A stretch of 64,000 nt of DNA, from assembly GCF_006494535.1 (NCBI RefSeq), contig NZ_VHIQ01000001.1, positions 374,736 to 438,735 on the forward strand, in the 5' to 3' direction. The position numbers and the translations under genes are program-made. This DNA is from Paucihalobacter ruber (lineage in GTDB: Bacteria > Bacteroidota > Bacteroidia > Flavobacteriales > Flavobacteriaceae). A model generated the notes under the pieces. That model saw nothing but the letters and a program-made list of their open reading frames with translations. It searched no databases and had not been told where the DNA came from. Positions 53,472-61,070 of the stretch are shown here, piece after piece (the first letter of the stretch is position 1; each line of letters opens with the position of its first letter).

Positions 53472-54290
53472 ATGATAATACCAAAAACCAGAGAAGAAAT
53501 TGAATTAATGAGAGAAGCTGCCCTAATAGTTTCTAAGACCTTAGGAATGCTTGCCTCTGAAATTAAACCGGGTGTCACCTCTTTATACCTTGATAATTTG
53601 GCAGAAACATTTATTAGAGATCACGGTGCTATCCCGGGATTTTTAGGGTTGTACGATTTTCCTAACACGCTTTGCGTTAGTCCAAATACTCAGGTTGTTC
53701 ACGGTATTCCTAATGATCAGCCTTTGGAAGAAGGCGATATTTTGTCGGTTGATTGTGGCGCCATCAAACAAGGATATTACGGCGACCACGCTTATACCTT
53801 TGCAATAGGAGCCATTGACCCTGAAACAGAGAAACTTCTGAAAGTCACTAAAGAATCACTTTATGTTGGCATCAAAGAATTTAAGTTGGGTAACAGGGTT
53901 GGCGATGTAGGTTATGCTATTCAGCAGTACTGCGAAAGTCATGGCTATGGGGTTGTAAGGGAATTGGTAGGACACGGATTAGGTAAAAAAATGCACGAAG
54001 ACCCCGAAATGCCCAATTACGGTAAACGTGGCCGCGGTAAAAAGTTTATTGAAGGGATGGTTGTTGCCATCGAACCTATGATTAATATGGGCACACATAA
54101 AATAAAACAACACCGAGACGGCTGGACCATCACTACCTTTGATAATAAGCCAAGCGCTCATTTTGAGCATAACGTGGCTATTGTTGACGGCAAACCTGAA
54201 CTGCTTTCAACCTTTGCATATATTTATAAAGCTTTAGGAATTGTGAGTGATGAGGAAGATACCTTTAGAAAAGAGGCTTTAGTTTTATAG
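53472..54290 (+). CDS. map: type I methionine aminopeptidase
   Basis: Removes N-terminal methionine from nascent proteins. The five metal ligands are in place: Asp in SVDCGAIKQGYYGDHAYTF (two aspartates), His in VGHGLGKKMHEDP, Glu in AIEPMI and the C-terminal Glu in HFEHNVAIVDG. The substrate histidine is in TQVVHGIPND. Length of 272 residues is slightly longer than E. coli Map (264), the extra at the C terminus. The GxxExxY element begins seven bases after its stop. Confidence 0.98.
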   Translation: MIIPKTREEIELMREAALIVSKTLGMLASEIKPGVTSLYLDNLAETFIRDHGAIPGFLGLYDFPNTLCVSPNTQVVHGIPNDQPLEEGDILSVDCGAIKQGYYGDHAYTFAIGAIDPETEKLLKVTKESLYVGIKEFKLGNRVGDVGYAIQQYCESHGYGVVRELVGHGLGKKMHEDPEMPNYGKRGRGKKFIEGMVVAIEPMINMGTHKIKQHRDGWTITTFDNKPSAHFEHNVAIVDGKPELLSTFAYIYKALGIVSDEEDTFRKEALVL

Positions 54291-54296
54291 TTATTA

Positions 54297-54330
54297 GACA
54301 CAGATTTCACGGATTTTCACGGATTTTCAC
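54297..54330 (+). repeat. left inverted repeat of the GxxExxY unit
   Basis: Begins GACACAGATTTCACGG and continues with two more CACGGATTTT-type units; a further CACGGATTA unit partly follows to 54336. It starts six bases after the map stop codon. Confidence 0.75.
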
Positions 54331-54369
54331 GGATTACTCACTCGGATTATTAATTTAAAAATATTATTT

Positions 54370-54744
54370 ATGAGTCAGCTACTTTATAACGAAGACACAT
54401 ACAAAATAATTGGTATTTGTATGGCTGTTCATAGTGAACTTGGTAAAGGTTTTAGCGAAGTAGTTTACGCAGATGCTTTAGAGATTGAGTTAATAGATAA
54501 TAACATTACCTATTCTAGAGAAAAAAAATTTGGAATCGTATACAAAGGAAATCTACTTCCTCATGAATATAAAGCTGATTTTATAATTAACGATAAAATA
54601 GTTTTAGAAATTAAAGCAGTAATTTGTCTGACAGATTCACATGTTAAGCAAACACTTAATTATTTAGCTGTTTCAAAGTTAAAACTTGGTTTATTAATTA
54701 ACTTTGGTGAAGATAGTCTTAAACACAAAAGGGTTATTTTGTGA
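54370..54744 (+). CDS. GxxExxY protein (PDDEXK-like small protein)
   Basis: A 124-residue protein with the defining motif GFSEVVY (GxxExxY) near residue 27-33. It also has a nuclease-like core: the glutamate of that motif, Asp in YKADFII, and ExK in VLEIKAV, then a Gln in VKQTLNYL, as in the PDDEXK_3 family. The end KRVIL is family-typical. Biochemical function is unestablished; nuclease activity is inferred from the fold. The stop codon TGA (54742-54744) lies inside the right inverted repeat. It sits between two housekeeping-type genes as an insert. Confidence 0.88.
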   Translation: MSQLLYNEDTYKIIGICMAVHSELGKGFSEVVYADALEIELIDNNITYSREKKFGIVYKGNLLPHEYKADFIINDKIVLEIKAVICLTDSHVKQTLNYLAVSKLKLGLLINFGEDSLKHKRVIL

Positions 54745-54773
54745 AAATCCGTGAAATCCGTGAAATCCGTGTC
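54741..54773 (-). repeat. right inverted repeat of the GxxExxY unit
   Basis: Read on the minus strand it is GACACGGATTTCACGGATTT followed by CACGGATTTTCAC, matching the left repeat except for A/G at position 6 and one missing T. Confidence 0.75.
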
Positions 54774-55536
54774 AAAAAAACTCTTCAAAATAATCCTAAA
54801 TGTTTTCCCTAGACCTATATTAATTAGGTTAAGCTACGTAGCACGACCTATTTTAGCTTTTTTCTTAAAAGGAGATAAATTTACCGACCCTATTGATGGA
54901 AAAAGTTTTAGAAGTTTTCTACCCTATGGCTACGGTAAGCAACGAGAGAATGTATTATCGCCTTCAACCCTTTCATTAGAGCGGCATCGCCTCTTATGGC
55001 TGTACCTGAAAAATGAAACAGATTTCTTTACTGCCGAAAAAAAAGTCTTACATTTTGCTCCGGAACAAGCGTTTTACAAGCGTTTTAGAAAGATGAAAAA
55101 CTTGGATTACGTTACCACTGATTTAAACTCGCCTCTAGCCGATGTGAAAGCCGATATTTGTAATCTACCGTTTAACGACAACAGCTTTGATGTGATTTTA
55201 TGTAATCATGTTTTAGAACACATTCCAGACGACACCAAAGCTATGCAAGAATTGTTTCGTGTATTAAAACCTGAAGGTTATGGTATTTTTCAAATTCCTC
55301 AAGATTTGTTAAGAGAAAAAACCTTTGAAGATGATTCTATAACCGATCAAAAAGAACGCGCTAAAATTTTTGGTCAATATGACCACGTTAGAATTTATGG
55401 TAGAGATTACTTTGATAAACTTCGCAGTATAGGATTCAAAGTCACGGAAGTTGATTACACCAAAAAATTAAACCAAACTGAGATTACCAGATTTGCCCTG
55501 GCTAAAGGTGAAATTATTCCTCTTGTGAGAAAATAA
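54751..55536 (+). CDS. SAM-dependent methyltransferase (Methyltransf_11 type)
   Basis: A 261-residue protein with an N-terminal region (VFPRPILIRLSYVARPILAFF) and a class I methyltransferase domain: VLHFAPEQAFYKRF near residue 105, YVTTDLNSPLADVKADICNLPF, and VILCNHVLEHIPDDTKAMQELFRVLKPEG. There is no ATG. Three in-frame GTG codons (54751, 54760, 54769) all lie in the right inverted repeat, so the first residues (KSVKSVS) are repeat-derived. The native start was probably lost or replaced just before KKLFKIIL. Substrate unknown. Confidence 0.85.
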   Translation: MKSVKSVSKKLFKIILNVFPRPILIRLSYVARPILAFFLKGDKFTDPIDGKSFRSFLPYGYGKQRENVLSPSTLSLERHRLLWLYLKNETDFFTAEKKVLHFAPEQAFYKRFRKMKNLDYVTTDLNSPLADVKADICNLPFNDNSFDVILCNHVLEHIPDDTKAMQELFRVLKPEGYGIFQIPQDLLREKTFEDDSITDQKERAKIFGQYDHVRIYGRDYFDKLRSIGFKVTEVDYTKKLNQTEITRFALAKGEIIPLVRK

Positions 55537-55542
55537 CACAGA

Positions 55543-56517
55543 CTACTCAGGAAAGTTATTTAAAGATAAGGTTTCTAATTGATTATTCTCATTCTCAAAA
55601 ATGAGATATACTTTTAAATCAGGTCTGAAGTTTAAAAACTCCTTTATTTTCTCAATACCCATAGCTTTAAAAGCCGTCGCATAGGCATCGGCAGTCATGC
55701 AATCTTCGGCTATCACCGAAATACTCAACAAATTGGTTTTACTGGGATAACCTGTTTTGGTATCAATAATATGCGAGTAGCGGTTACCATCGCGGTCTAC
55801 TTTATATTTTCTATAGGTGCCCGACGTGGCCATGGCTTCATCATTCAAACTAATCACTTTTGAGTAACTTTGAGACCCATCAAAATTGGGATCGTCAATA
55901 CCAATTTTCCAGGGATTACCAGACTGCATGTTAAAACCTTTGGCCGAAATCTCACCACCTATGTCAACCAAAAAGTTGTTATGACCCTTATCACTTAAAA
56001 ATGCTGCAATAACATCTACGGCATAACCTTTGGCAATGGCGTTAAAATCTAAAAACGTTTCGGGATGTTGTTTGACTATGCGGTTGCCATTCATAGTTAC
56101 CTTATTAAAGCCTACCGATTGCATTAAAGACTCGATTTTAAGACTGTCTAAATTCTCTACTTCGCCCGTTGGACCAAAACTCCAGGCATTTACCAAAATA
56201 CCAATGGTAGGATCAAAAGCTGCATCGGTAGCCTTATAAAATAATTTTGACGCTTCAAAAACTTTTTGAAAATGGTTGTCGATGGCTACTGCTTCATTTC
56301 GGTTAATTTTTGAAATATCAGAGTTTTCAATATAAGTAGACATGGACTCATTAATCACATCAAAAATACTGTCTATTTCGGGATTGTAAGCTGTGGCACC
56401 ATCGTAAATAATATTATAATAAGTTCCGAAGATTGGACCTGATAATTTTTGTTGAGAAATTGGCTTTGAACAGGCAGCTAGTACCACAAACACAACACTC
56501 AAAGCTAACAATCTCAT
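55543..56517 (-). CDS. apbE: FAD:protein FMN transferase (ApbE), lipoprotein
   Basis: Periplasmic flavin transferase that covalently links FMN to threonine in NqrB/NqrC-type proteins. A lipobox (VVLAACS, Cys near 16) marks it as a lipoprotein. Family motifs include GTYYNIIYD, NRNEAVAID, FDPTIGILVNAWSFGP, LDFNAIAKGYAVD, LVDIGGEISAKG, and metal-site segments ATSGTYRKY, HIIDTKTGYP and the MTADAYATAF aspartate/threonine block. Length of 324 residues is normal. Its location close to nqrA-F fits maturation of that complex. It follows the 125-residue gene by 12 bases. Confidence 0.96.
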   Translation of the reverse strand: MRLLALSVVFVVLAACSKPISQQKLSGPIFGTYYNIIYDGATAYNPEIDSIFDVINESMSTYIENSDISKINRNEAVAIDNHFQKVFEASKLFYKATDAAFDPTIGILVNAWSFGPTGEVENLDSLKIESLMQSVGFNKVTMNGNRIVKQHPETFLDFNAIAKGYAVDVIAAFLSDKGHNNFLVDIGGEISAKGFNMQSGNPWKIGIDDPNFDGSQSYSKVISLNDEAMATSGTYRKYKVDRDGNRYSHIIDTKTGYPSKTNLLSISVIAEDCMTADAYATAFKAMGIEKIKEFLNFRPDLKVYLIFENENNQLETLSLNNFPE

Positions 56518-56529
56518 ATCTTAAAAGTC

Positions 56530-56907
56530 TTAATTTAAATTATTTTCAATAATTTGAATACCGTTGTATTCAATTAAATATTCTTCATTGAAGTAGATAG
56601 GAAGGTTGTCGCCGTGAGGATTACCCAATCCAACACCTGCATAAAGCACCTTGGCGTCTTTACTGTTGGCGTGTTTTTTAAAAGTCTCCATCCACACAAC
56701 GTCATAATTATTAGGGTTGTCAGGTAAAATAACGGCTCTAACAATCACAAAATAATACTGGCTTTTTTTATCAATACAAACAAACTGCGGATGCTTTTTA
56801 AGCCTGCTGTTAATGGCAATAAATTCAAATCCGCGGCGCTCCAAATCTCGTCCAACGTGATTCATGGCCAAATTGTGTAACTCTTGTTTGCTCAATGCCT
56901 TTTGCAT
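56530..56907 (-). CDS. conserved 125-residue protein upstream of apbE
   Basis: Soluble protein without signal peptide or helix spans, e.g. LAMNHVGRDLERRGFEFIAINSRLKKHPQFVCIDKKSQYYFVIVRAV, and a C-terminal YFNEEYLIEYNGIQII. I recall near-identical flavobacterial proteins labelled as an Nqr subunit F, but no ferredoxin, FAD or NADH motif is present, so that label looks like a transfer by position. The fold reminds of a small nuclease/PDDEXK-like or roadblock-like alpha/beta unit, which I cannot confirm. Co-transcription with apbE (12-base gap) hints at a role in flavinylation or Nqr assembly. Confidence 0.8.
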   Translation of the reverse strand: MQKALSKQELHNLAMNHVGRDLERRGFEFIAINSRLKKHPQFVCIDKKSQYYFVIVRAVILPDNPNNYDVVWMETFKKHANSKDAKVLYAGVGLGNPHGDNLPIYFNEEYLIEYNGIQIIENNLN

Positions 56908-56911
56908 AATA

Positions 56912-56919
56912 CAAAGTTA
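56912..56919 (-). promoter_or_regulatory. -7 promoter box (TAACTTTG) for the apbE unit
   Basis: TAACTTTG on the minus strand matches TAnnTTTG; only four bases separate it from the ATG at 56907, suggesting another leaderless or very short-leader mRNA. Confidence 0.55.
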
Positions 56920-57058
56920 ATACATTAAAAAATGGTGACTATTTGATAATTAAAAAATAATTGTTTAAGCTTTGTTAAATATTGATTCATGACATCGATA
57001 GGAATCGCTAAAGTTGACATTCAGAAATATTTTTTTTACCTTAGAAACAAAAAAAGCC

Positions 57059-57505
57059 ATGCAAACAACAAAAAGATTTGATGAGGCCGTCACCAAATTA
57101 TACGAAGCCTTTCAAAACAACCACTTACATCCTGAATGCTGTAAAAGTTGCGCAGTTGGCAATATTCTTGACAATCAAGAATACTGGAAGCATTTAAGCG
57201 ACACCCATGGTTCGTTAAAACTGAATTATGTTGGCACAGTACATCAAAACTTAGGACGAAGATTTAACGGTTATACACCTGTAGAACTGCTTAAAATTGA
57301 ACAGGTGTTTTTATTAGGTTGTGGCTACTCCGGACCGTTAAACCAACAATGTATTAAACCCGAAAACCCAACCGACAAAGACATTTTATTTAATGGTTTG
57401 TGCGCCGTTGTAGGTTTGCTATGCGAATTGGATGGTATTAAAAACGTTATGGACTACAGCAAATTATTTCAATACAAACTTCAAAAGGAAGAAGTAAAAC
57501 TTTAA
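57059..57505 (+). CDS. conserved Cys-rich protein, unknown function
   Basis: A 148-residue cytosolic protein from the ATG at 57059 (MQTTKRFDEAV). Notable are clustered cysteines: HPECCKSCAVGNI near residue 38-50 (three cysteines), GCGYSG, QQCIKP and NGLCAVVGLLCEL. The spacing suggests a metal or iron-sulfur site, which is inference. No known enzyme motif was recognised. It stands alone, convergent with nqrF, with a strong shared terminator between. Confidence 0.8.
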   Translation: MQTTKRFDEAVTKLYEAFQNNHLHPECCKSCAVGNILDNQEYWKHLSDTHGSLKLNYVGTVHQNLGRRFNGYTPVELLKIEQVFLLGCGYSGPLNQQCIKPENPTDKDILFNGLCAVVGLLCELDGIKNVMDYSKLFQYKLQKEEVKL

Positions 57506-57517
57506 TACCTCCTATAA

Positions 57518-57562
57518 TTACATAAAAAAAACTGACTCAAAAGGTCAGTTTTTTTTATGTAA
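57518..57562. terminator. perfect 19-bp hairpin terminator
   Basis: Stem TTACATAAAAAAAACTGAC/GTCAGTTTTTTTTATGTAA with loop TCAAAAG; its symmetric A8/T8 runs make it work in both directions for the Cys-rich gene and the nqr operon. Confidence 0.9.
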
Positions 57563-57570
57563 TCATTATT

Positions 57571-57593
57571 GAGATTCCTGTTTACACAGGAAT
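57571..57593. repeat. ATTCCTG palindrome just after nqrF
   Basis: ATTCCTGT/ACAGGAAT forms a perfect 8-bp stem with a 4-base loop (57574-57593). The preceding GAGATTCCTG ten-mer is shared with the palindrome at 38920. Confidence 0.5.
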
Positions 57594-57596
57594 TTA

Positions 57597-58910
57597 TTAC
57601 CCTCCGAAATCATCAAATCTAATATGTTCATCCGGAATTCCGAAATCTTCACCCATTTTCTGAACTGCCTGGTTCATTAATGGCGGACCACAGAAGTACA
57701 ATTCAATGTCTTCAGGTGTTTCGTGGTGATTCAGGTAATTATCGATAACGCAGTTGTGAATAAATCCAACAAAACCATCACCTTCTTCATCGTTAATATC
57801 TTTTTTAACTTTCCAGTTGTCTTCTTCTAACGGCTCAGATAATGCCATGTAGAATTTGAAATTTGGAAAATCATTCTCTAATCTCTTAAAATGGTCGATA
57901 TAGAACAACTCTCTCTTTGAACGGCCACCATACCAATAGGTTACCTTTCTTCCGGTTTTAATCGTTCTAAACAAATGGTATAAATGCGAACGCATAGGCG
58001 CCATACCGGCACCACCACCAACATATAACATTTCAGACTCAGATTCGTTAATAAAGAACTCACCATAAGGACCCGAAATAGTCACTTTATCGCCAGGTTT
58101 CTGAGCAAAAATATAGGTAGATGCAATACCAGGGTTTACATCCATCCAGCCATTTTTTGAGCGATCCCATGGTGGTGTTGCAATACGTACATTCAACATG
58201 ATTTCTCTTCCTTCAGCAGGGTAAGAAGCCATAGAATAGGCACGCTCAACCACTTCGTCATTTTTCATTACTAATGGCCAAAGGTTAAATTTATCCCATT
58301 CGGCTTGAAATTTATCCGGTGTTTCGTGTTCCTCAGGGTGTGCGGTAATATCGATATCTTCATACTTAATTGTACACGGCGGTATTTCAATTTGAATATA
58401 ACCCCCTGCTTTGTAATTCATATCTTCGGGAATTTCAACAACAAACTCCTTTATAAATGAAGCAACATTGTAATTTCTCACTACAGTAGCTTCCCATTTT
58501 TTGATACCAAACACTTCTTCAGGAATGGTAATTTCCATGTCCTGTTTTACTTTTACCTGGCAAGCCAACCTGGCACCATGTTGAAGTTCTTTTCTGGTGA
58601 AGTGTGGTGTTTCGGTTGGGAGTGCTTCTCCACCACCAGCTAAAACGTGGCATTCGCACTGAATACAAGTACCACCGCCACCGCAAGCCGACGGTAAAAA
58701 TATTTTTTCCCCACCTAAGGTAGCTAACAAAGTACTTCCTGAAGCTACTTCTATTTCTTTTTCACCGTTTATTTTAATTTTTACCGGTCCTGAAGGCGAT
58801 AATTTCTCCTTTACAACCAACAACAAGGCAACGAGTAATAATGTTACCAATAAGAAGGCAGCTACAGTAGCTATAATTGTCCCTAATGTGTTTGCAGCTA
58901 AAATAATCAT
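57597..58910 (-). CDS. nqrF: Na+-translocating NADH:quinone reductase subunit F
   Basis: NADH-oxidising subunit of Nqr. N-terminal membrane helix (residues 8-34), [2Fe-2S] ferredoxin domain with Cys76, Cys82, Cys85 and Cys117 (ACGGGGTCIQC, RLACQ), FAD domain with RAYSMASYP, and NADH domain with YVGGGAGMAPMRS and the C-terminal YFCGPPLMN. Length of 437 residues is slightly above V. cholerae NqrF (408). Last gene of nqrABCDEF, four bases after nqrE. Confidence 0.98.
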   Translation of the reverse strand: MIILAANTLGTIIATVAAFLLVTLLLVALLLVVKEKLSPSGPVKIKINGEKEIEVASGSTLLATLGGEKIFLPSACGGGGTCIQCECHVLAGGGEALPTETPHFTRKELQHGARLACQVKVKQDMEITIPEEVFGIKKWEATVVRNYNVASFIKEFVVEIPEDMNYKAGGYIQIEIPPCTIKYEDIDITAHPEEHETPDKFQAEWDKFNLWPLVMKNDEVVERAYSMASYPAEGREIMLNVRIATPPWDRSKNGWMDVNPGIASTYIFAQKPGDKVTISGPYGEFFINESESEMLYVGGGAGMAPMRSHLYHLFRTIKTGRKVTYWYGGRSKRELFYIDHFKRLENDFPNFKFYMALSEPLEEDNWKVKKDINDEEGDGFVGFIHNCVIDNYLNHHETPEDIELYFCGPPLMNQAVQKMGEDFGIPDEHIRFDDFGG

Positions 58911-58914
58911 ATGT

Positions 58915-59634
58915 CTATTGTATTAACTGAGCTGTATTATCAGCTATGGTTTTATTTTCTTTTTCTTCTTCAATTTTTACCTCAACGGCGCTGTCTTCTT
59001 TGGCAACAGCATCATCACCGCCTGTTAACATACCACCAAAACTCATAAAACCAATAGCCATAAGTCCGGTAATAATAAATGTAATCCCCAAACCTCTAAG
59101 AGGAGCAGGCACGCTTGAGTATCTAATTTTTTCTCTAATTGCTGCAATAGCTAATATTGCTAAAAACCACCCAATACCAGATGACACACCATAATTAAAT
59201 GCCAAACCAAGAGAAGCAATTTCTCTGGATTGCATAAACAATGAACCACCGAGAATGGCACAGTTTACGGCAATAAGTGGTAAGAATATACCCAGTGAGT
59301 TATATAACGCTGGTGAGAATTTCTCTACTACAATTTCAACTAATTGCACCATGGTAGCAATGGTGGCGATAAACATAATAAAAGACAAGAAACTCAGGTC
59401 GTAACTGGCAAATTCAGGACCTAACCACGCCAAAGCACCTTCTTGTAAAATATATTGATCTAACAACCAGTTAAGGGGTACGGTAATTCCCAATACAAAT
59501 ATAACCGCAGCTCCTAAACCTATAGCTGTTGAAACTTTTTTGGATACAGCAAGGTAAGAACACATTCCAAGGAATGTTGCAAATACCATGTTATCTATAA
59601 ATATCGATTTAAAAAATAATTCTACGTGTTCCAT
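58915..59634 (-). CDS. nqrE: Na+-translocating NADH:quinone reductase subunit E
   Basis: Six-helix subunit that with NqrD holds an intramembrane [2Fe-2S] centre. The cysteines are Cys25 (GMCSYLA) and Cys125 (VNCAILGG). The core matches the family, but a charged tail of about 35 residues (about 205-239, rich in Glu, Lys and Asp) extends past the usual end near residue 200. Gene order and spacing are those of a standard nqr operon. Confidence 0.97.
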   Translation of the reverse strand: MEHVELFFKSIFIDNMVFATFLGMCSYLAVSKKVSTAIGLGAAVIFVLGITVPLNWLLDQYILQEGALAWLGPEFASYDLSFLSFIMFIATIATMVQLVEIVVEKFSPALYNSLGIFLPLIAVNCAILGGSLFMQSREIASLGLAFNYGVSSGIGWFLAILAIAAIREKIRYSSVPAPLRGLGITFIITGLMAIGFMSFGGMLTGGDDAVAKEDSAVEVKIEEEKENKTIADNTAQLIQ

Positions 59635-59669
59635 TTCTAATTAATTTCTTTATTGAACCTTGAATGTTC

Positions 59670-60314
59670 TTAGTCTTCTATTAAAGCTTTATTTCTGCTT
59701 CTTTGCACCCAGATTATGAGTCCAACTACAATAAGCGCCATAGGTGATAATAGCATAAAACCATTATTTTCATAACCAAGCGCATAAACGCCTGTTTTTT
59801 CGATAGGGTCTCCAAGTACCGGAATTCCTAAAAGAGTTCCTGAACCTAATAGTTCTCTAAAAAATCCTACTATGATAAGGATAACACCGTAGCCAAGGGC
59901 ATTGCCAATACCATCAAGAAAAGATCTCCAAAGACCGTTACCTAGGGCAAAAGCCTCAAATCTTCCCATGATAATACAGTTAGTAATGATAAGACCAACA
60001 AATACAGAAAGTGTTTTACTCAACTCATAAGCATAAGCCTTTAAAACCAAATCTACTATAATTACCAAGGTGGCTACAACAACCAGCTGTACAATAATTC
60101 TAATTTTAGAAGGTATCACATTACGCAACATAGATATCACCACATTACCTACACCCATAACGAATAATACAGAAATGGCCATTACGATAGAAGCCTTTAA
60201 CTCGGCTGTAATAGCAAGAGCTGAACAAATACCTAATACCTGAATGGTAATTGGGTTGTTATCTGCCAACGGATCCAGAATTAATTTAGAATCTTTTTTT
60301 GAAAGTAGTCCCAT
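59670..60314 (-). CDS. nqrD: Na+-translocating NADH:quinone reductase subunit D
   Basis: Six-helix partner of NqrE. The cluster cysteines are Cys30 (LGICSALA) and Cys113 (TNCIIMGR). N-terminal LLSKKDSKLILDPL and GLWRSFLDGIGNALGYG are typical. Length of 214 residues is normal. It lies between nqrC (seven-base gap) and nqrE (35-base gap). Confidence 0.97.
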   Translation of the reverse strand: MGLLSKKDSKLILDPLADNNPITIQVLGICSALAITAELKASIVMAISVLFVMGVGNVVISMLRNVIPSKIRIIVQLVVVATLVIIVDLVLKAYAYELSKTLSVFVGLIITNCIIMGRFEAFALGNGLWRSFLDGIGNALGYGVILIIVGFFRELLGSGTLLGIPVLGDPIEKTGVYALGYENNGFMLLSPMALIVVGLIIWVQRSRNKALIED

Positions 60315-60321
60315 ATCTATA

Positions 60322-61068
60322 TTAATTTAATTGGTCAAAATATGATTTATACATAGCTAAGTCACTTTTAATCATAGCCGTAACACCGTCACCGGTTATG
60401 GTAGCACCGGCAATGGCATCTACCTTATTATCTTCTTTTCTATCATTTCTAGGATCTGCATTTCCCTTAGCAACCGTTACACCGGCAAAATTACCGTTAT
60501 CATCTAACAGATGCTCTCCAATAAAATCGTCCATAAAAAACCGTTCTTTGATATTAGCCCCTAAACCGGGAGTTTCGGCTTTATGATCAAAGTAAGCACT
60601 CTGTATCACCATTTTTTCATCCATTCCTACAAATCCCCAAATATCATCCCACAAACCTTTACCATAAATTGGTGCTACATAAATGGTTTTTCCATCTCTT
60701 TCACCAACAAACAATGGTAATCTGCGACTATAATTTGGATTCTTAGCATTCGATTTTTCTTTTTTCACATCAATAAGATAAGCTTGATCATCTTCTGTAA
60801 CCTGACCATCTTGAATTACCAATTGCTTTTTTACGTACTTCGCGAAAGCCTCAGGTGCTTTCTCGCCTTCTATGAAGACCGCTCTGGTGTCTGTATTATC
60901 ATTTACGCCCATAGCGTAAAGTATATTTTGCTGTCTTTCTATCTGTCTGTTTTTTGTAACAAGTGGCTTTGTGAAAGAGAAGAGTCCGGCAAGTATAACA
61001 CCTACAACAGACACCATAATTACAGCAAATAAAACGGTATAAATATTTTTATCGGTTGTTTTTTCCAT
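60322..61068 (-). CDS. nqrC: Na+-translocating NADH:quinone reductase subunit C
   Basis: Bitopic subunit carrying covalent FMN. One helix (about 12-34) and a periplasmic FMN-binding domain with GKGLWDDIWGFVG and ETPGLGANI. The flavinylation motif reads DAIAGATITG with acceptor Thr223; the usual Ser/Thr of the D-x2-[ST]-GAT motif is Ala220. The threonine and GAT are kept, so modification by ApbE is still expected. Length of 248 residues is normal; three bases separate it from nqrB. Confidence 0.97.
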   Translation of the reverse strand: MEKTTDKNIYTVLFAVIMVSVVGVILAGLFSFTKPLVTKNRQIERQQNILYAMGVNDNTDTRAVFIEGEKAPEAFAKYVKKQLVIQDGQVTEDDQAYLIDVKKEKSNAKNPNYSRRLPLFVGERDGKTIYVAPIYGKGLWDDIWGFVGMDEKMVIQSAYFDHKAETPGLGANIKERFFMDDFIGEHLLDDNGNFAGVTVAKGNADPRNDRKEDNKVDAIAGATITGDGVTAMIKSDLAMYKSYFDQLN

Positions 61069-61070
61069 AA

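Larger units (their letters stand above)
54297..54773. mobile_element. GxxExxY gene cassette bounded by terminal inverted repeats (candidate)
   Basis: A 477-bp unit with near-perfect 34/33-bp inverted ends (54297-54330 and 54741-54773; one mismatch, one single-base gap) enclosing only the GxxExxY gene. The ends are built from short CACGGATTTT/CACGGATTT units. The right end contains the stop codon of that gene and the start of the methyltransferase gene. From memory, GxxExxY genes in other bacteria are often flanked by similar CACGGATTT-like repeats. No transposase and no clear target duplication is visible, so mobility is inferred. Confidence 0.55.

Noticed and set aside
54297-54336. Short tandem CACGGATTTT repeats considered as a CRISPR-like or VNTR array
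   Set aside because: There are no spacers, only three units, and the block is the inverted partner of 54741-54773.
56530-56907. Annotation as Nqr subunit F
   Set aside because: It lacks ferredoxin cysteines, FAD and NADH motifs; the true nqrF is at 57597-58910.
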